From: an uncultured Sulfurimonas sp.
GTDB taxonomy: Bacteria > Campylobacterota > Campylobacteria > Campylobacterales > Sulfurimonadaceae
NCBI RefSeq assembly: GCF_963662755.1
Contig: NZ_OY759725.1
Location: 1,129,781 to 1,193,780, forward strand
Length of the DNA: 64,000 nucleotides
Direction of reading: 5' to 3'
Position numbers and translations under genes: made by a program. Position 1 is the first letter of the stretch, and every line of letters begins with the position of its first letter. Positions 9,536-18,027 of the stretch are shown one piece after another. Below the pieces are notes generated by a model. That model saw only the letters and a program-made list of their open reading frames with translations, ran no database searches and was not told the DNA's origin.

Positions 9536-11271
9536 GTTCTACCCAGAGGGATTTTAATCATCAAGATGTTCTTGATTCTATAAAACACAGAGGAGAAGAT
9601 AACCAAGAGTTTATTATAGACAACGATGTTTTTTTAGCTCATGCGAGACTTAGCATCATTGACTTAGATGCTGAAGCAAATCAGCCGATGCACTTTGACA
9701 ATATAGACCTTGTTTTTAACGGAGAAATATACAACTATAAAGAGCTTATTAAAGAGTATAGTTTAGATTGTGTAACGACAAGTGACAGCGAAGTTTTAAT
9801 CCGTTTGTACCAAAAGTTCGGTTTTGATTTTTTAAACCTTCTTGAGGGAATGTTTTCTTTTTGCATCTATGACAAAGAAAAAGATCTCTTCTTTTGCGCA
9901 AGAGACCGTTTTGGTAAAAAGCCTTTTTATTACTACCATGAAGATGAAAAGTTTTATTTTGCTTCTGAGATAAAAGCCATACTAAAGATGCTAAAAAAAA
10001 CACCCCCACTAAATGAAGAAGCACTGTGGCAATACTTAGCTTTTCAGTCTCCACAGGGGGATAACACTTTTTACAGCGGAATTAAAAAACTCCCTGCTTC
10101 TTCTTTTTTGATATATCAAAACAAGCATATAACCATAGACACATACTACTCTCTTGCAGACATCAAAATCACCCATAAAGATGAAAAGCAAATCTTACAA
10201 GATGTTGATAAACTTTTAAATAAAGCTGTTGATAAACGTCTTGTAAGTGATGTGGAAGTTGCAACTCTGCTCTCTGGAGGCTTGGACTCCTCTTTTATAA
10301 CCGCTCTTTATGCAAAAAAATCAAAACATAAAGTACACACTTTTTCCATAGGTTATGATGAGTACAAACACTATTGTGAACTTAATTTTGCAAAAGATGC
10401 ATCTGAGTACATCGGCACTATCCACCATGAGTATCGCATCTCCAAAGAAATTTATTTAGAGACTATAGACAAAGTCTTAGAACAGCTTGATGAACCGATG
10501 GCAGATTCAGCATCTATACCGACATATATCTTATCTCAAAAAATCCATGAAGAGGGATTTAAGGTCTGCTTGAGTGGTGAAGGAAGCGATGAGAGCTTTT
10601 TGGGATATGACAACTATTTCAAGATGCTAGATTATTATCATAAGCAACAACCAAAGGAAGAGCCTTTTAACCTGACTAAAGAATGGGAGTATAATAAGCG
10701 CCGTTTAAAAGGAGAACAAGTCTATCAATCTAGCGGAGAGACATTTAGTTATGCTCAGCTTCAAAAACTCTCTTCTAAAACTATCTCCCCTGTTTTGCAT
10801 CCTTACGTCTCAAGTTATCCTCCAGAACAATGGCTTACTTACATAGATTTTAGCATCTGGATAGCAGAAGTTTTGATGACTAAGGTCGATCGTACGTCTA
10901 TGGCACACTCTTTGGAGCTTAGAGCACCTTTTTTAGACCATCATCTAGTTGAGTATTTACTTGGTGTTGAGCCTAGCATCAAAGTTGGAAATACCAATAA
11001 AGCTATTCTAAAAAAGATTGCAAGAAATTATCTTAGCGATTCCATCACAGATAGAAGAAAAAAAGGTTTTAGCTCTCCTTTTATAGAGTGGTTATACGAT
11101 GCTTATGGTAAAGAAATATTAAATCTAATGCTTGATGTTAATAAAGAATTAGATATATTTAACAATGATTTTTTAATATTTTTATATGAAGAGGGGGAAA
11201 ATGGAAACTTTAAACAGCATATTTACTCCCTATATATATTTTGCAAATGGTATAAAAAGGTGTATATGTAG
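9520..11271 (+). CDS. Glutamine-hydrolysing asparagine-synthase-family amidotransferase
   Basis: AsnB-family enzyme of 583 residues with an N-terminal class II glutaminase domain and a C-terminal ATP pyrophosphatase domain. I set the start so that the nucleophile is Cys2 (MCGIVGS), which must follow the processed initiator; upstream starts would bury it. Other motifs are FNGEIYNY (about 67-74), the PP-loop SGGLDSS (252-258) and SGEGSDESFLGY. Its place next to WlbA, WlbB and a uronic acid epimerase suggests it amidates a uronic acid to a uronamide, as the WbpS-type proteins of O-antigen loci do, rather than making free asparagine. A second paralogue lies further along the window. It overlaps the epimerase gene by 16 nt. 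Confidence 0.85.
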   Translation: MCGIVGSTQRDFNHQDVLDSIKHRGEDNQEFIIDNDVFLAHARLSIIDLDAEANQPMHFDNIDLVFNGEIYNYKELIKEYSLDCVTTSDSEVLIRLYQKFGFDFLNLLEGMFSFCIYDKEKDLFFCARDRFGKKPFYYYHEDEKFYFASEIKAILKMLKKTPPLNEEALWQYLAFQSPQGDNTFYSGIKKLPASSFLIYQNKHITIDTYYSLADIKITHKDEKQILQDVDKLLNKAVDKRLVSDVEVATLLSGGLDSSFITALYAKKSKHKVHTFSIGYDEYKHYCELNFAKDASEYIGTIHHEYRISKEIYLETIDKVLEQLDEPMADSASIPTYILSQKIHEEGFKVCLSGEGSDESFLGYDNYFKMLDYYHKQQPKEEPFNLTKEWEYNKRRLKGEQVYQSSGETFSYAQLQKLSSKTISPVLHPYVSSYPPEQWLTYIDFSIWIAEVLMTKVDRTSMAHSLELRAPFLDHHLVEYLLGVEPSIKVGNTNKAILKKIARNYLSDSITDRRKKGFSSPFIEWLYDAYGKEILNLMLDVNKELDIFNNDFLIFLYEEGENGNFKQHIYSLYIFCKWYKKVYM

Positions 11272-12327
11272 ATGATATGGTTTGATTTAGTAACACCAAA
11301 GTCAGTTCTTTTTTTTGAGCCTATAATTAAAAAAATAAAAGACAAAAATATAGATGTCTTTATTACAACAAGAGGTGGTGAAGGCTACCAAGAGACTGTG
11401 GAGTTACTTGATTTATACAACTTAACTTACACAAACATAGGAAACTTTGGAGGTAGTAGTTTAAAATCAAAGTTTGAAGCATCTATTGACAGACAGATAA
11501 AGTTTATGGAGTTTATAGGTGAGCACCATATAGAGAGGCTTGTATGTCTATCTTCTGTAGATGCTTGTAGAGTTGCTTTTGGTCTTGGCATCCCTATTGT
11601 AAATTTTTACGATATTCCTCTCTCAGACTATACAACAAACTTTACAAGAGCTTTACCTCAAGCAAGACTTACCATCCCTCTTGCAAACAAGATGTTTAAA
11701 CCTTTTGTTGTTCCAGATGAAGTTATAGAGAGGTTTGGACTAGATAGTTCTCAAATCTATGAGTACAATTTTATAGACCCACTAATCTGGTTACAAAACT
11801 TTAAATATGATTTTGAGTATGTGAAAAAAGTACTAAAAAACTACGATATGGACTACTCAAAACAAACCATAGTAATCAGAGAAGAAGAGTATAAATCATG
11901 CTATGTAGATAAGAAATACCCTATTTTATATGAAGCAATAGATGAGATACAGAGACTTACAAACACAAATATAATAATCATTCCAAGATATGAGAGCAAA
12001 TACCTAGAAGAGCAATTTGCAAAAACAATAGTTTTAAAAGAAAAGATAGAGATTCAGCATCTACTTTACTTTTGTGACTTGTTTATAGGAGGTGGAGGGA
12101 CTATAAACTCCGAAGCTTGTTTTTTAGGTACTCCCACTATCTCTACAAGAAGCTTTATAAGTCACTATGACAAGTATCAAATAGATAACAATCTTATGGT
12201 TTGGGTAGATAATAAAGAAGAGTTAATAGAAAAAGTTCAGCTACTAATTGGAACAAAGGTAGATACAAGTCCCATTAAGCAGATGAACCTAAACTTAGAA
12301 AAAATTATAAAAAATATTTTAGACTAA
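11272..12327 (+). CDS. DUF354 family protein (GT-B-like fold)
   Basis: Protein of 351 residues resembling DUF354 proteins, which share the fold of UDP-GlcNAc 2-epimerases and glycosyltransferases. The N-terminus MIWFDLVTPKSVLFFEPII and the ITTRGGEGYQETVELLDL segment are the family pattern, and the nucleotide-sugar-like site is FIGGGGTINSEACFLGTP near residue 275. No catalytic role is established for the family, but these genes often sit in surface-polysaccharide loci, as here. It starts directly after the amidotransferase stop codon and its 3' end overlaps a convergent sugar isomerase gene by 4 nt. Confidence 0.72.
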   Translation: MIWFDLVTPKSVLFFEPIIKKIKDKNIDVFITTRGGEGYQETVELLDLYNLTYTNIGNFGGSSLKSKFEASIDRQIKFMEFIGEHHIERLVCLSSVDACRVAFGLGIPIVNFYDIPLSDYTTNFTRALPQARLTIPLANKMFKPFVVPDEVIERFGLDSSQIYEYNFIDPLIWLQNFKYDFEYVKKVLKNYDMDYSKQTIVIREEEYKSCYVDKKYPILYEAIDEIQRLTNTNIIIIPRYESKYLEEQFAKTIVLKEKIEIQHLLYFCDLFIGGGGTINSEACFLGTPTISTRSFISHYDKYQIDNNLMVWVDNKEELIEKVQLLIGTKVDTSPIKQMNLNLEKIIKNILD

Positions 12328-12878
12328 GCCTTAGAAATATAGTAGCTATAAATAATATGATTTAATATCATATGCATATCTTCAACGATGCCGTACTCTC
12401 CTGCATCTGTTTGTACATGAAAGTTTATATCTGATTGTTTTTTAAGTTTTCCGCCATCAAAACCTGTGATTCCTATGATTTTAGAACCTGTTTTTTTAGC
12501 ATATTTTACAGCTTTTGTAATGTTTTTAGAATTTCCACTGCATGAGATAGCTATAAGAATATCTTGAGGTTTGATTCTGTCTTTTAACTGCATATAAAAA
12601 ATATTTTTATATCCGATGTCATTTGCCAAAGCACTACAAACAGGAGTGTTGTCACTTAAACTCTCAACATCAAAACTCTTAATACCTCTTCGTCTAAGTC
12701 CAGCTCCTAAATCATTTACCATGTGAGATGCAGTCGCTGCACTTCCGCCATTACCTATGATGTAAATTTTACCTTTAGTATTATCTAAGGCTTCAACTAT
12801 TTGAGAGATAGAGTCTAAATCACTACTATTTAGAGTATCTACTAGTTTAGAGATATATTGTTTTGTAAAAGATTTCAT
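12324..12878 (-). CDS. SIS-domain sugar isomerase, GmhA (phosphoheptose isomerase)-like
   Basis: SIS-fold protein of 184 residues, close to the usual 190 of GmhA, which converts sedoheptulose 7-phosphate to D-glycero-manno-heptose 7-phosphate. It has the phosphosugar loop IGNGGSAATASHM, the serine loop ISCSGNSKN and the C-terminal helix VEDMHMILNHIIYS whose histidine matches the catalytic His of E. coli GmhA. At the position of the catalytic Glu65 (AEEL in E. coli) this protein reads VNDL, so the base may differ and the substrate with it. It stands alone on the minus strand, divergent from the radical SAM/transketolase cassette and overlapping the DUF354 gene end by 4 nt. Confidence 0.78.
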   Translation of the reverse strand: MKSFTKQYISKLVDTLNSSDLDSISQIVEALDNTKGKIYIIGNGGSAATASHMVNDLGAGLRRRGIKSFDVESLSDNTPVCSALANDIGYKNIFYMQLKDRIKPQDILIAISCSGNSKNITKAVKYAKKTGSKIIGITGFDGGKLKKQSDINFHVQTDAGEYGIVEDMHMILNHIIYSYYISKA

Positions 12879-12942
12879 TCAAAGACTCTTTAAGTAAATT
12901 TATAGTATTTTACTATTTAAAACTAAACACAAAGATTAAACT
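12879..12942. promoter_or_regulatory. Divergent promoter region with small inverted repeat
   Basis: The 64-nt gap between the isomerase gene and the plus-strand cassette contains an inverted repeat, ATAGTA-TTT-TACTAT, at about 12902-12916. TACTAT can serve as a plus-strand -10 element about 27 nt before the ATG, and the minus strand offers TATAAA nearby. No ribosome binding site stronger than AAAG precedes the glycosyltransferase start. This region probably drives both directions. Confidence 0.35.
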
Positions 12943-14346
12943 ATGATTGAGCCAGACACATATTTTCTATCTCCTCAAGAAGCATTAAGAGTTGCTAAGC
13001 AACAAAACAGAAGCGATGATCAAGATCATGAATTTTTACAAGTTTGCTACTATAATGGCGAAAAAATAGACTCAGACTTAATCAATCTAGTACATCTTCC
13101 TATAAACTCTCTTGTAGATGATTTGGCTCAAGGTGAGTATAAGCTTCCAACCGAGATAGACTTTAACGGACTCGAAGCCTCACAAGAAGAAGTAGATGCA
13201 ATATCAAAAAACCTTGTAACTGCCATAAAACAAGCTCAATCATACAGAAAAGAGTTAAATGAAATCTATGCAAACAGACTCAGAGATGCAAAACTAGACT
13301 TCTGTGAACCACTTAGATTTTATCTATTTGCACATAGCTGTACAACTGTTATGCAGCATATATCAAAAAACATTGTCGATGTTTTAATAGATATGGGCTA
13401 TGAAGTATTATTTCACCTTTATGAAGGTATAGAAGACTACCACTGCTACAAAAAAATGTTTGAGTTTAACCCTCATGTAACTATCAATATTAATTTTTTA
13501 AGAAACGATTTTTTAAGTGATGATGTTTTTAACTTTGTTTGGATTCAAGATCCAATGCCTTACTTAAGTGATGACTCAACTATCAAGCTTAGAAAAAGAG
13601 ACTATGTCTTTTCTTTAATCAAAACACTTGATGATTTATTAGAAAAAAAAGGTGTTGAATTTCAAAGACAAAGCTTTTGTATCAATGAAGAGGTTTACAA
13701 ACTTGACCACTCTATAAAAAGAGAAAAAAAGATTGTATTTATAGGTAGCTCGTACCTGCATCTGATACCTGAGGACAATGAACAAGTAGGTGAAGCTGTA
13801 AAATACATGATTTCACTATTTCATGCAGGAGCAGAGTTTACAAGTGATAAAATAGATCAAATTTCAAATACATTTAAAATTGATAAAAACTATCTAACTA
13901 CAAGAATAGTCCCTTTTATTATTAGAGATATTGGTTTGATAGACCTTTGTCAAATTAAGTCAAAATATAAAATAGAAATTTATGGCTCAGGCTGGGATAA
14001 GTACGAAATACTAGAACCATACTATAAAGGGATGCTGACTTACGGTGAAGATATAGCAAAAGTTTACAATAGTGCGACTTTCGCTTTTGCACCTCATCCG
14101 CAGTATATTTTACAACAAAGAACGCTAGAAGCAACAGCTTGTGGAGCTATACCTATAGTTTACGATTGTAGAAAATTATCAAATGAAAAAACATATAGTG
14201 AAGCCATAGTATTTTTCAAAACTTACAAAGATATTGAAAAAGTTTTACTAAAAAAACCACCAAAAAAAGATTTCAAAAGATTACTGCAAGAAAACAGCTA
14301 CAAAGCTTTTGTAGATAAAATACTTGGCATTATAAAAGAAGGTTAA
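12943..14346 (+). CDS. CgeB-like glycosyltransferase (glycosyl transferases group 1 family)
   Basis: Protein of 467 residues. The last 150 residues resemble the CgeB/Glyco_trans_1_2 domain: IEIYGSGWDKYEILEPYYKG, then YNSATFAFAPHPQYILQQR and TLEATACGAIPIVYDCR, the part that binds the donor nucleotide in GT-B enzymes. The middle has WIQDPMPYL, which recurs in DUF3880-type N-terminal halves. The first 120 residues have no family I recognise. No signal peptide or membrane segment is apparent. It opens the cassette containing the paired radical SAM and transketolase genes and may transfer the sugar they make. Confidence 0.7.
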   Translation: MIEPDTYFLSPQEALRVAKQQNRSDDQDHEFLQVCYYNGEKIDSDLINLVHLPINSLVDDLAQGEYKLPTEIDFNGLEASQEEVDAISKNLVTAIKQAQSYRKELNEIYANRLRDAKLDFCEPLRFYLFAHSCTTVMQHISKNIVDVLIDMGYEVLFHLYEGIEDYHCYKKMFEFNPHVTININFLRNDFLSDDVFNFVWIQDPMPYLSDDSTIKLRKRDYVFSLIKTLDDLLEKKGVEFQRQSFCINEEVYKLDHSIKREKKIVFIGSSYLHLIPEDNEQVGEAVKYMISLFHAGAEFTSDKIDQISNTFKIDKNYLTTRIVPFIIRDIGLIDLCQIKSKYKIEIYGSGWDKYEILEPYYKGMLTYGEDIAKVYNSATFAFAPHPQYILQQRTLEATACGAIPIVYDCRKLSNEKTYSEAIVFFKTYKDIEKVLLKKPPKKDFKRLLQENSYKAFVDKILGIIKEG

Positions 14347-14349
14347 AAG

Positions 14350-15444
14350 ATGGCTGATACATACTCAATAGACTCTCATAAACTACTTTACCATCCTGTG
14401 GAAGTATCCAAATGGTTTGAGTCCAAAGACGATTGGCAAAAACAAAAAACAATTTACCCAATATATCTCGAAATTACTCCTATTGGTTCATGCAACCACA
14501 GATGCACCTTTTGTTCTGTTGATTATATTGGCTACAAAAGTATCAAACAAGATGAGAAGATTTTAGGCGATAGAATCAGAGAAATGGCTACTCTTGGAGT
14601 AAAAAGCATTATGTTTGCAGGTGAGGGCGAACCTACTCTTTATAAACCACTTCCAAATATTTTAGATATTTGTAGCGAAGTAGGAATCGACACTTCATTA
14701 ACAACAAATGCCGTAGCCATAAATGATACAACTGCAAAAAATTATGTAAAAAACTGTAAATGGATAAAAGTAAGCATAAATGCAGGCGATAGAGACACTT
14801 ATGCATCTGTTCATCAAACAAAAGCTGAAGATTTTGATAAGGTAGTTGAGAATCTATCTACCGCCGTTAAAATCAAAAAAGAGAATAATTACACTTGTAC
14901 CATCGGTGCTCAGATGCTACTACTTCCAGAAAACAGAAATAGTGCTCTTTTACTAGCGAAAAAAATGTCTGAAATAGGGGTGGACTATTTGGTCATTAAA
15001 CCTTACACTCAAAGCCTGTATGGAACTTCTAGAAAATATGAAGGCTTAACTTACCAAAGCATGATGAGTTTAGAAGAAGAGCTAAAAAAATATGAGACTG
15101 AGAATTTTAAAGTAGTCTTTAGAGCAAATACCATGAAAAAACTAGAAGAACAAAAACAACCTTACGATAAATGTTACGCTACTCCATATTTTTGGGGTTA
15201 CATTATGGCTGATGGTTCTCTTTATAGTTGTAGTGCATTTTTAGGAAATGAAAATTTTAACTTGGGAAATATTAACACTCATACTTTTAAAGAGATTTGG
15301 GAAGGTGACAAAAGAAAACAAAACATCAACTATGTAGAAAACGATTTAGATATTTCTGATTGTAGAAAAAACTGTAGAATGGATGAAGTCAATCGCTATT
15401 TATGGGCTTTAAAAAATCCAAATCCTCATGTAAACTTTATATAG
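14350..15444 (+). CDS. Radical SAM-SPASM enzyme, paralogue 1
   Basis: Radical SAM protein of 364 residues. The cluster motif is CNHRCTFC (C48, C52, C55) after LEITPIGS; the second motif is MFAGEGEPTLY. The C-terminal SPASM-like part begins at C277 in KCYATPYFWG and includes YSCSAFLGNENFNLGN, FKEIWEG and DCRKNCRMDE. It matches in layout a second radical SAM protein four genes downstream (372 residues), sharing the QMLLLPE-like strand, and both end in a similar tail (NPHVNFI here, PQHINFI there). They probably act on related sugar substrates. The gene starts 3 nt after the glycosyltransferase stop and is followed by split transketolase genes, an uncommon combination. The reaction is unknown. 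Confidence 0.8.
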   Translation: MADTYSIDSHKLLYHPVEVSKWFESKDDWQKQKTIYPIYLEITPIGSCNHRCTFCSVDYIGYKSIKQDEKILGDRIREMATLGVKSIMFAGEGEPTLYKPLPNILDICSEVGIDTSLTTNAVAINDTTAKNYVKNCKWIKVSINAGDRDTYASVHQTKAEDFDKVVENLSTAVKIKKENNYTCTIGAQMLLLPENRNSALLLAKKMSEIGVDYLVIKPYTQSLYGTSRKYEGLTYQSMMSLEEELKKYETENFKVVFRANTMKKLEEQKQPYDKCYATPYFWGYIMADGSLYSCSAFLGNENFNLGNINTHTFKEIWEGDKRKQNINYVENDLDISDCRKNCRMDEVNRYLWALKNPNPHVNFI

Positions 15445-15455
15445 GTGATTATCAG

Positions 15456-16253
15456 ATGCTAAACTCTAAAGATATTAGAAACAAGACTATTAAACTCTCT
15501 TGCGAAACAGGAGCAGGACACTTGGCTCCCTCACTCTCAACAGTGGAAATTCTAAGCGTACTCTTTAACAAATATTTAAAATATACAAAAAATAATCCCC
15601 AAGACGATTCTAGAGATAGATTTATAATGAGTAAAGGGCATGGTGCTTATGCTTATTATATTATCCTCAATGAACTTGGTTTTTTACCAGATTTTGAACT
15701 CGAAAAATTTAACACGCCTGAAGCTTCCATAAAAGGTTGTCTTACACAAAATAGTGACTACATGATAGAAGCATCTACAGGTTCGCTCGGTCACGGTTTG
15801 CCAATAGCTGTTGGAATGGCTCAATCTTTTAAAATTCAAAATAAACCAAACAAAGTCATTTGCATGGTCGGTGATGGAGAGATGCAAGAAGGAAGCAACA
15901 TGGAAGCTTTGATGCTTGCATACAGGTTTAAACTTGACAACCTTATGCTAATCATAGATGCAAATGACCTACAAGCTATGGGAAGAGTAAGTGATGTCGC
16001 CTTGGACAACGATAGACTCTCAAAAGTTTTAAGTTCTTTTATTGATGAAGGATTTTATGACATTGACGGTCACGATGAAGAGCTTATATCTGAGTGTTTT
16101 GATAAGTTCTATAACTCTAAGGCTAAAAACTTCTCTATCATGTTTGCTCGCACTATCAAGGGTAAAGGAATAGATATACTTGAAGGTTCAGAGAAACATC
16201 ACTTTAGATGCCCAACTCTTGATGGATATGTATTGGAGCTTGACAATGAGTAA
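15456..16253 (+). CDS. Transketolase N-terminal (TPP-binding) subunit
   Basis: Protein of 265 residues equivalent to the diphosphate-binding domain of transketolase. It has MSKGHGAYAYY (59-69), SLGHGLPIAVGMA (110-122) and the thiamine diphosphate/Mg motif GDGEMQEGSNMEA (139-151) with the closing asparagine at N170. The start is the ATG preceded by AGGT 9 nt upstream; an in-frame upstream start would lie inside the previous gene. The partner subunit is the next gene, with an 8-nt overlap. Split transketolases of this kind are known, but here they lie among nucleotide-sugar enzymes, suggesting transfer of a two-carbon unit to or from an unusual ketose or a glycan precursor rather than central metabolism. 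Confidence 0.85.
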   Translation: MLNSKDIRNKTIKLSCETGAGHLAPSLSTVEILSVLFNKYLKYTKNNPQDDSRDRFIMSKGHGAYAYYIILNELGFLPDFELEKFNTPEASIKGCLTQNSDYMIEASTGSLGHGLPIAVGMAQSFKIQNKPNKVICMVGDGEMQEGSNMEALMLAYRFKLDNLMLIIDANDLQAMGRVSDVALDNDRLSKVLSSFIDEGFYDIDGHDEELISECFDKFYNSKAKNFSIMFARTIKGKGIDILEGSEKHHFRCPTLDGYVLELDNE

Positions 16254-16734
16254 TTTAGTCTCAAAACAAGATATTATGAAAGAGCTTTATAATTATTTTA
16301 AAGAAGATAAATCTATGGTTCTACTAGCCGGAGATATGGGTTTTGCGGTCTTAGATCAGTTTTTTGACAAGCACTCAAATAGAGCTTTTAACACAGGGAT
16401 AAACGAACAAGCAACCGTAAGTATGGCAGCTGGTATCTCAATGACAGGGTTAAAACCAATAATTTATTCTCAAATACCTTTTATCACCATGAGGGCTTTC
16501 GAGCAGCTAAGATATGATGTAAACGAGCATAAACTAAATATAAAAATCGTTGGAGTTGGTGCTGATAACTACTTTTCTATGCTTGGCAGAAGCCACTGTA
16601 TGGATGATGATGATATAAAACTCATATCTATCTTGGAAAATATACTCATTATATCGCCTACTAAAGAGAGTGTAAAAGAAGATGTTAAAAAGATGATAGA
16701 ACATGATGGTCCAGTATATATGAGATCTCTATAG
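16246..16734 (+). CDS. Transketolase pyrimidine-binding subunit lacking the C-terminal domain
   Basis: Protein of 162 residues covering only the pyrimidine-binding domain of transketolase. It has LLAGDMGFAV, the conserved glutamate region FNTGINEQATVSMAAGIS and ends with GPVYMRSL, the point at which the transketolase C-terminal domain normally begins. Usual second subunits are about 300 residues; here the whole C-terminal domain (about 120-130 residues) is absent and the next gene starts at once (TAGTG overlap). The C-domain is not directly catalytic in transketolases but helps in assembly. The start is the ATG overlapping the TK-N stop. There is no sign of a frameshift: downstream DNA is fully used by the dehydratase gene. 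Confidence 0.82.
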   Translation: MSNLVSKQDIMKELYNYFKEDKSMVLLAGDMGFAVLDQFFDKHSNRAFNTGINEQATVSMAAGISMTGLKPIIYSQIPFITMRAFEQLRYDVNEHKLNIKIVGVGADNYFSMLGRSHCMDDDDIKLISILENILIISPTKESVKEDVKKMIEHDGPVYMRSL

Positions 16735-17723
16735 TGAAGTATTTAGTTTTAGGAAGTAACAGCTTCTCAGGCGGTTCATTTATCAACTATCTTCTTAATG
16801 ATGAAGCAGATGCAGAGATTTTTGCCATCAGCAGAAGCCCTGAGTATCAAGACTCTCTTTTAGCTTATAAGAATAACCCTAAACAAAACAGAGTAAAGTT
16901 TTTTCAACTAGATATAAACAGTGACTCTAAAAGAGTTGCCGACCTTATATATGACAATAAGATTGAATACATCATAAACTTTGCCGCACAAGGGATGGTC
17001 GCTCAAAGTTGGGATGCACCTCTTGAATGGTTTAACACAAACACGCTCTCTCTTGTCGCACTTTTAGACAAGATATATAAATTTGATTTTATTAAAAAAT
17101 TTGTGCAAATCTCGACACCTGAAGTCTATGGAAGTTGCAACAACATAAAAGAGTCTATGACCCTCTTGCCATCTTCGCCTTATGCGGCTTCAAAAGCGAG
17201 TGCAGACCTTATTTTATACAGTTACTTTAAAACTCACGGATTCCCCGTTAATTATACAAGGGCTTCAAACGTCTATGGAGCATACCAACAACTCTACAGA
17301 ATAATTCCAAAAACAATTTTAATGATAAAGAAAAATCAAAAACTTCAACTACACGGTGGAGGCAAAGCCATAAGAAGCTTTATTCACATAGATGATGTCT
17401 GTAAAGCCACTTTAAAAATAGCAAAAGAAGCAAAGAGCGGTGAAATCTATCATCTGAGTGATACTAAAACTATCTCTATATATGATTTAGTTGCTCTTAT
17501 TTGTAAAAAGTTAAACAAAAATATTTTAGAGCAAATAGAGATTGTTCAAGATAGAGTCTCTGAAGATAATCTATATCTTATGAATAACCAAAAGATTTCA
17601 GATGAGTTCAATCTAAGTCCACAAGTAAAGTTAAGTGATGGTATTGACGATGTAGTGAGATGGATAGAGTCAAATTATGAAGATTTAAAAAAATTTCCCG
17701 ATTATTACGTACATAAAGTTTAA
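16734..17723 (+). CDS. NAD-dependent epimerase/4,6-dehydratase-like protein
   Basis: Extended SDR of 329 residues with GTG start overlapping the previous stop. The nucleotide motif is LGSNSFSGGSF near residue 6, the TxxxEVYG-like element is QISTPEVYGS, and the catalytic pair is in YAASKAS; LHGGGKAIRSFIHIDDV and the C-terminal DGIDDVVRWIES resemble RmlB, GDP-mannose dehydratase and DmhA. The TPEVYG motif, with its acid residue, is a hallmark of 4,6-dehydratases, so a 4-keto-6-deoxy sugar nucleotide is a plausible product. It is flanked by the transketolase pair and a small unknown protein. The nucleotide carried by the substrate cannot be determined. Confidence 0.78.
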   Translation: MKYLVLGSNSFSGGSFINYLLNDEADAEIFAISRSPEYQDSLLAYKNNPKQNRVKFFQLDINSDSKRVADLIYDNKIEYIINFAAQGMVAQSWDAPLEWFNTNTLSLVALLDKIYKFDFIKKFVQISTPEVYGSCNNIKESMTLLPSSPYAASKASADLILYSYFKTHGFPVNYTRASNVYGAYQQLYRIIPKTILMIKKNQKLQLHGGGKAIRSFIHIDDVCKATLKIAKEAKSGEIYHLSDTKTISIYDLVALICKKLNKNILEQIEIVQDRVSEDNLYLMNNQKISDEFNLSPQVKLSDGIDDVVRWIESNYEDLKKFPDYYVHKV

Positions 17724-17736
17724 AAGGATACAAAAA

Positions 17737-18027
17737 TTGAGCGAGAAAAAATATTACAGATATGAATCACCTGCATTAAAACTTTGGAAAAAGTTGACTA
17801 AAGATCAACAATTTGAAAAAGTTTATGCACTAAGCAAAAAATTTGAAGATAGACTCACTCTTACAGATGTGCGTAATCAATCTATAAAAGTGGAGCTTTT
17901 TGTAACAAAAGATGAAATCTACAATACTTTAGTAGAGTATGAAACTTATTTACGAGAAAATTTAAACAATATACCTATTATCGTACTTCTAGAAGGAAAA
18001 ACAGATGCCAATAAAAAAAGACAATAA
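17737..18027 (+). CDS. Small protein of unknown function between dehydratase and radical SAM genes
   Basis: A 96-residue, lysine-rich protein with no recognised domain, signal peptide or membrane segment. It begins at TTG, preceded by AAAAGGA 7 nt upstream, and its end overlaps the start of the following radical SAM gene by 23 nt. It has an N-terminal helix-forming stretch (ESPALKLWKKLTKDQQFEKV), a middle part with LTDVRNQSIKVELF, and a C-terminal hydrophobic strand NIPIIVLLEG. Size and coupling to the radical SAM gene recall small partner proteins, such as peptide-recognition elements or precursor peptides, but it lacks an obvious modifiable core. Its existence as a gene is supported by the good ribosome binding site and the otherwise empty interval. 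Confidence 0.6.
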   Translation: MSEKKYYRYESPALKLWKKLTKDQQFEKVYALSKKFEDRLTLTDVRNQSIKVELFVTKDEIYNTLVEYETYLRENLNNIPIIVLLEGKTDANKKRQ

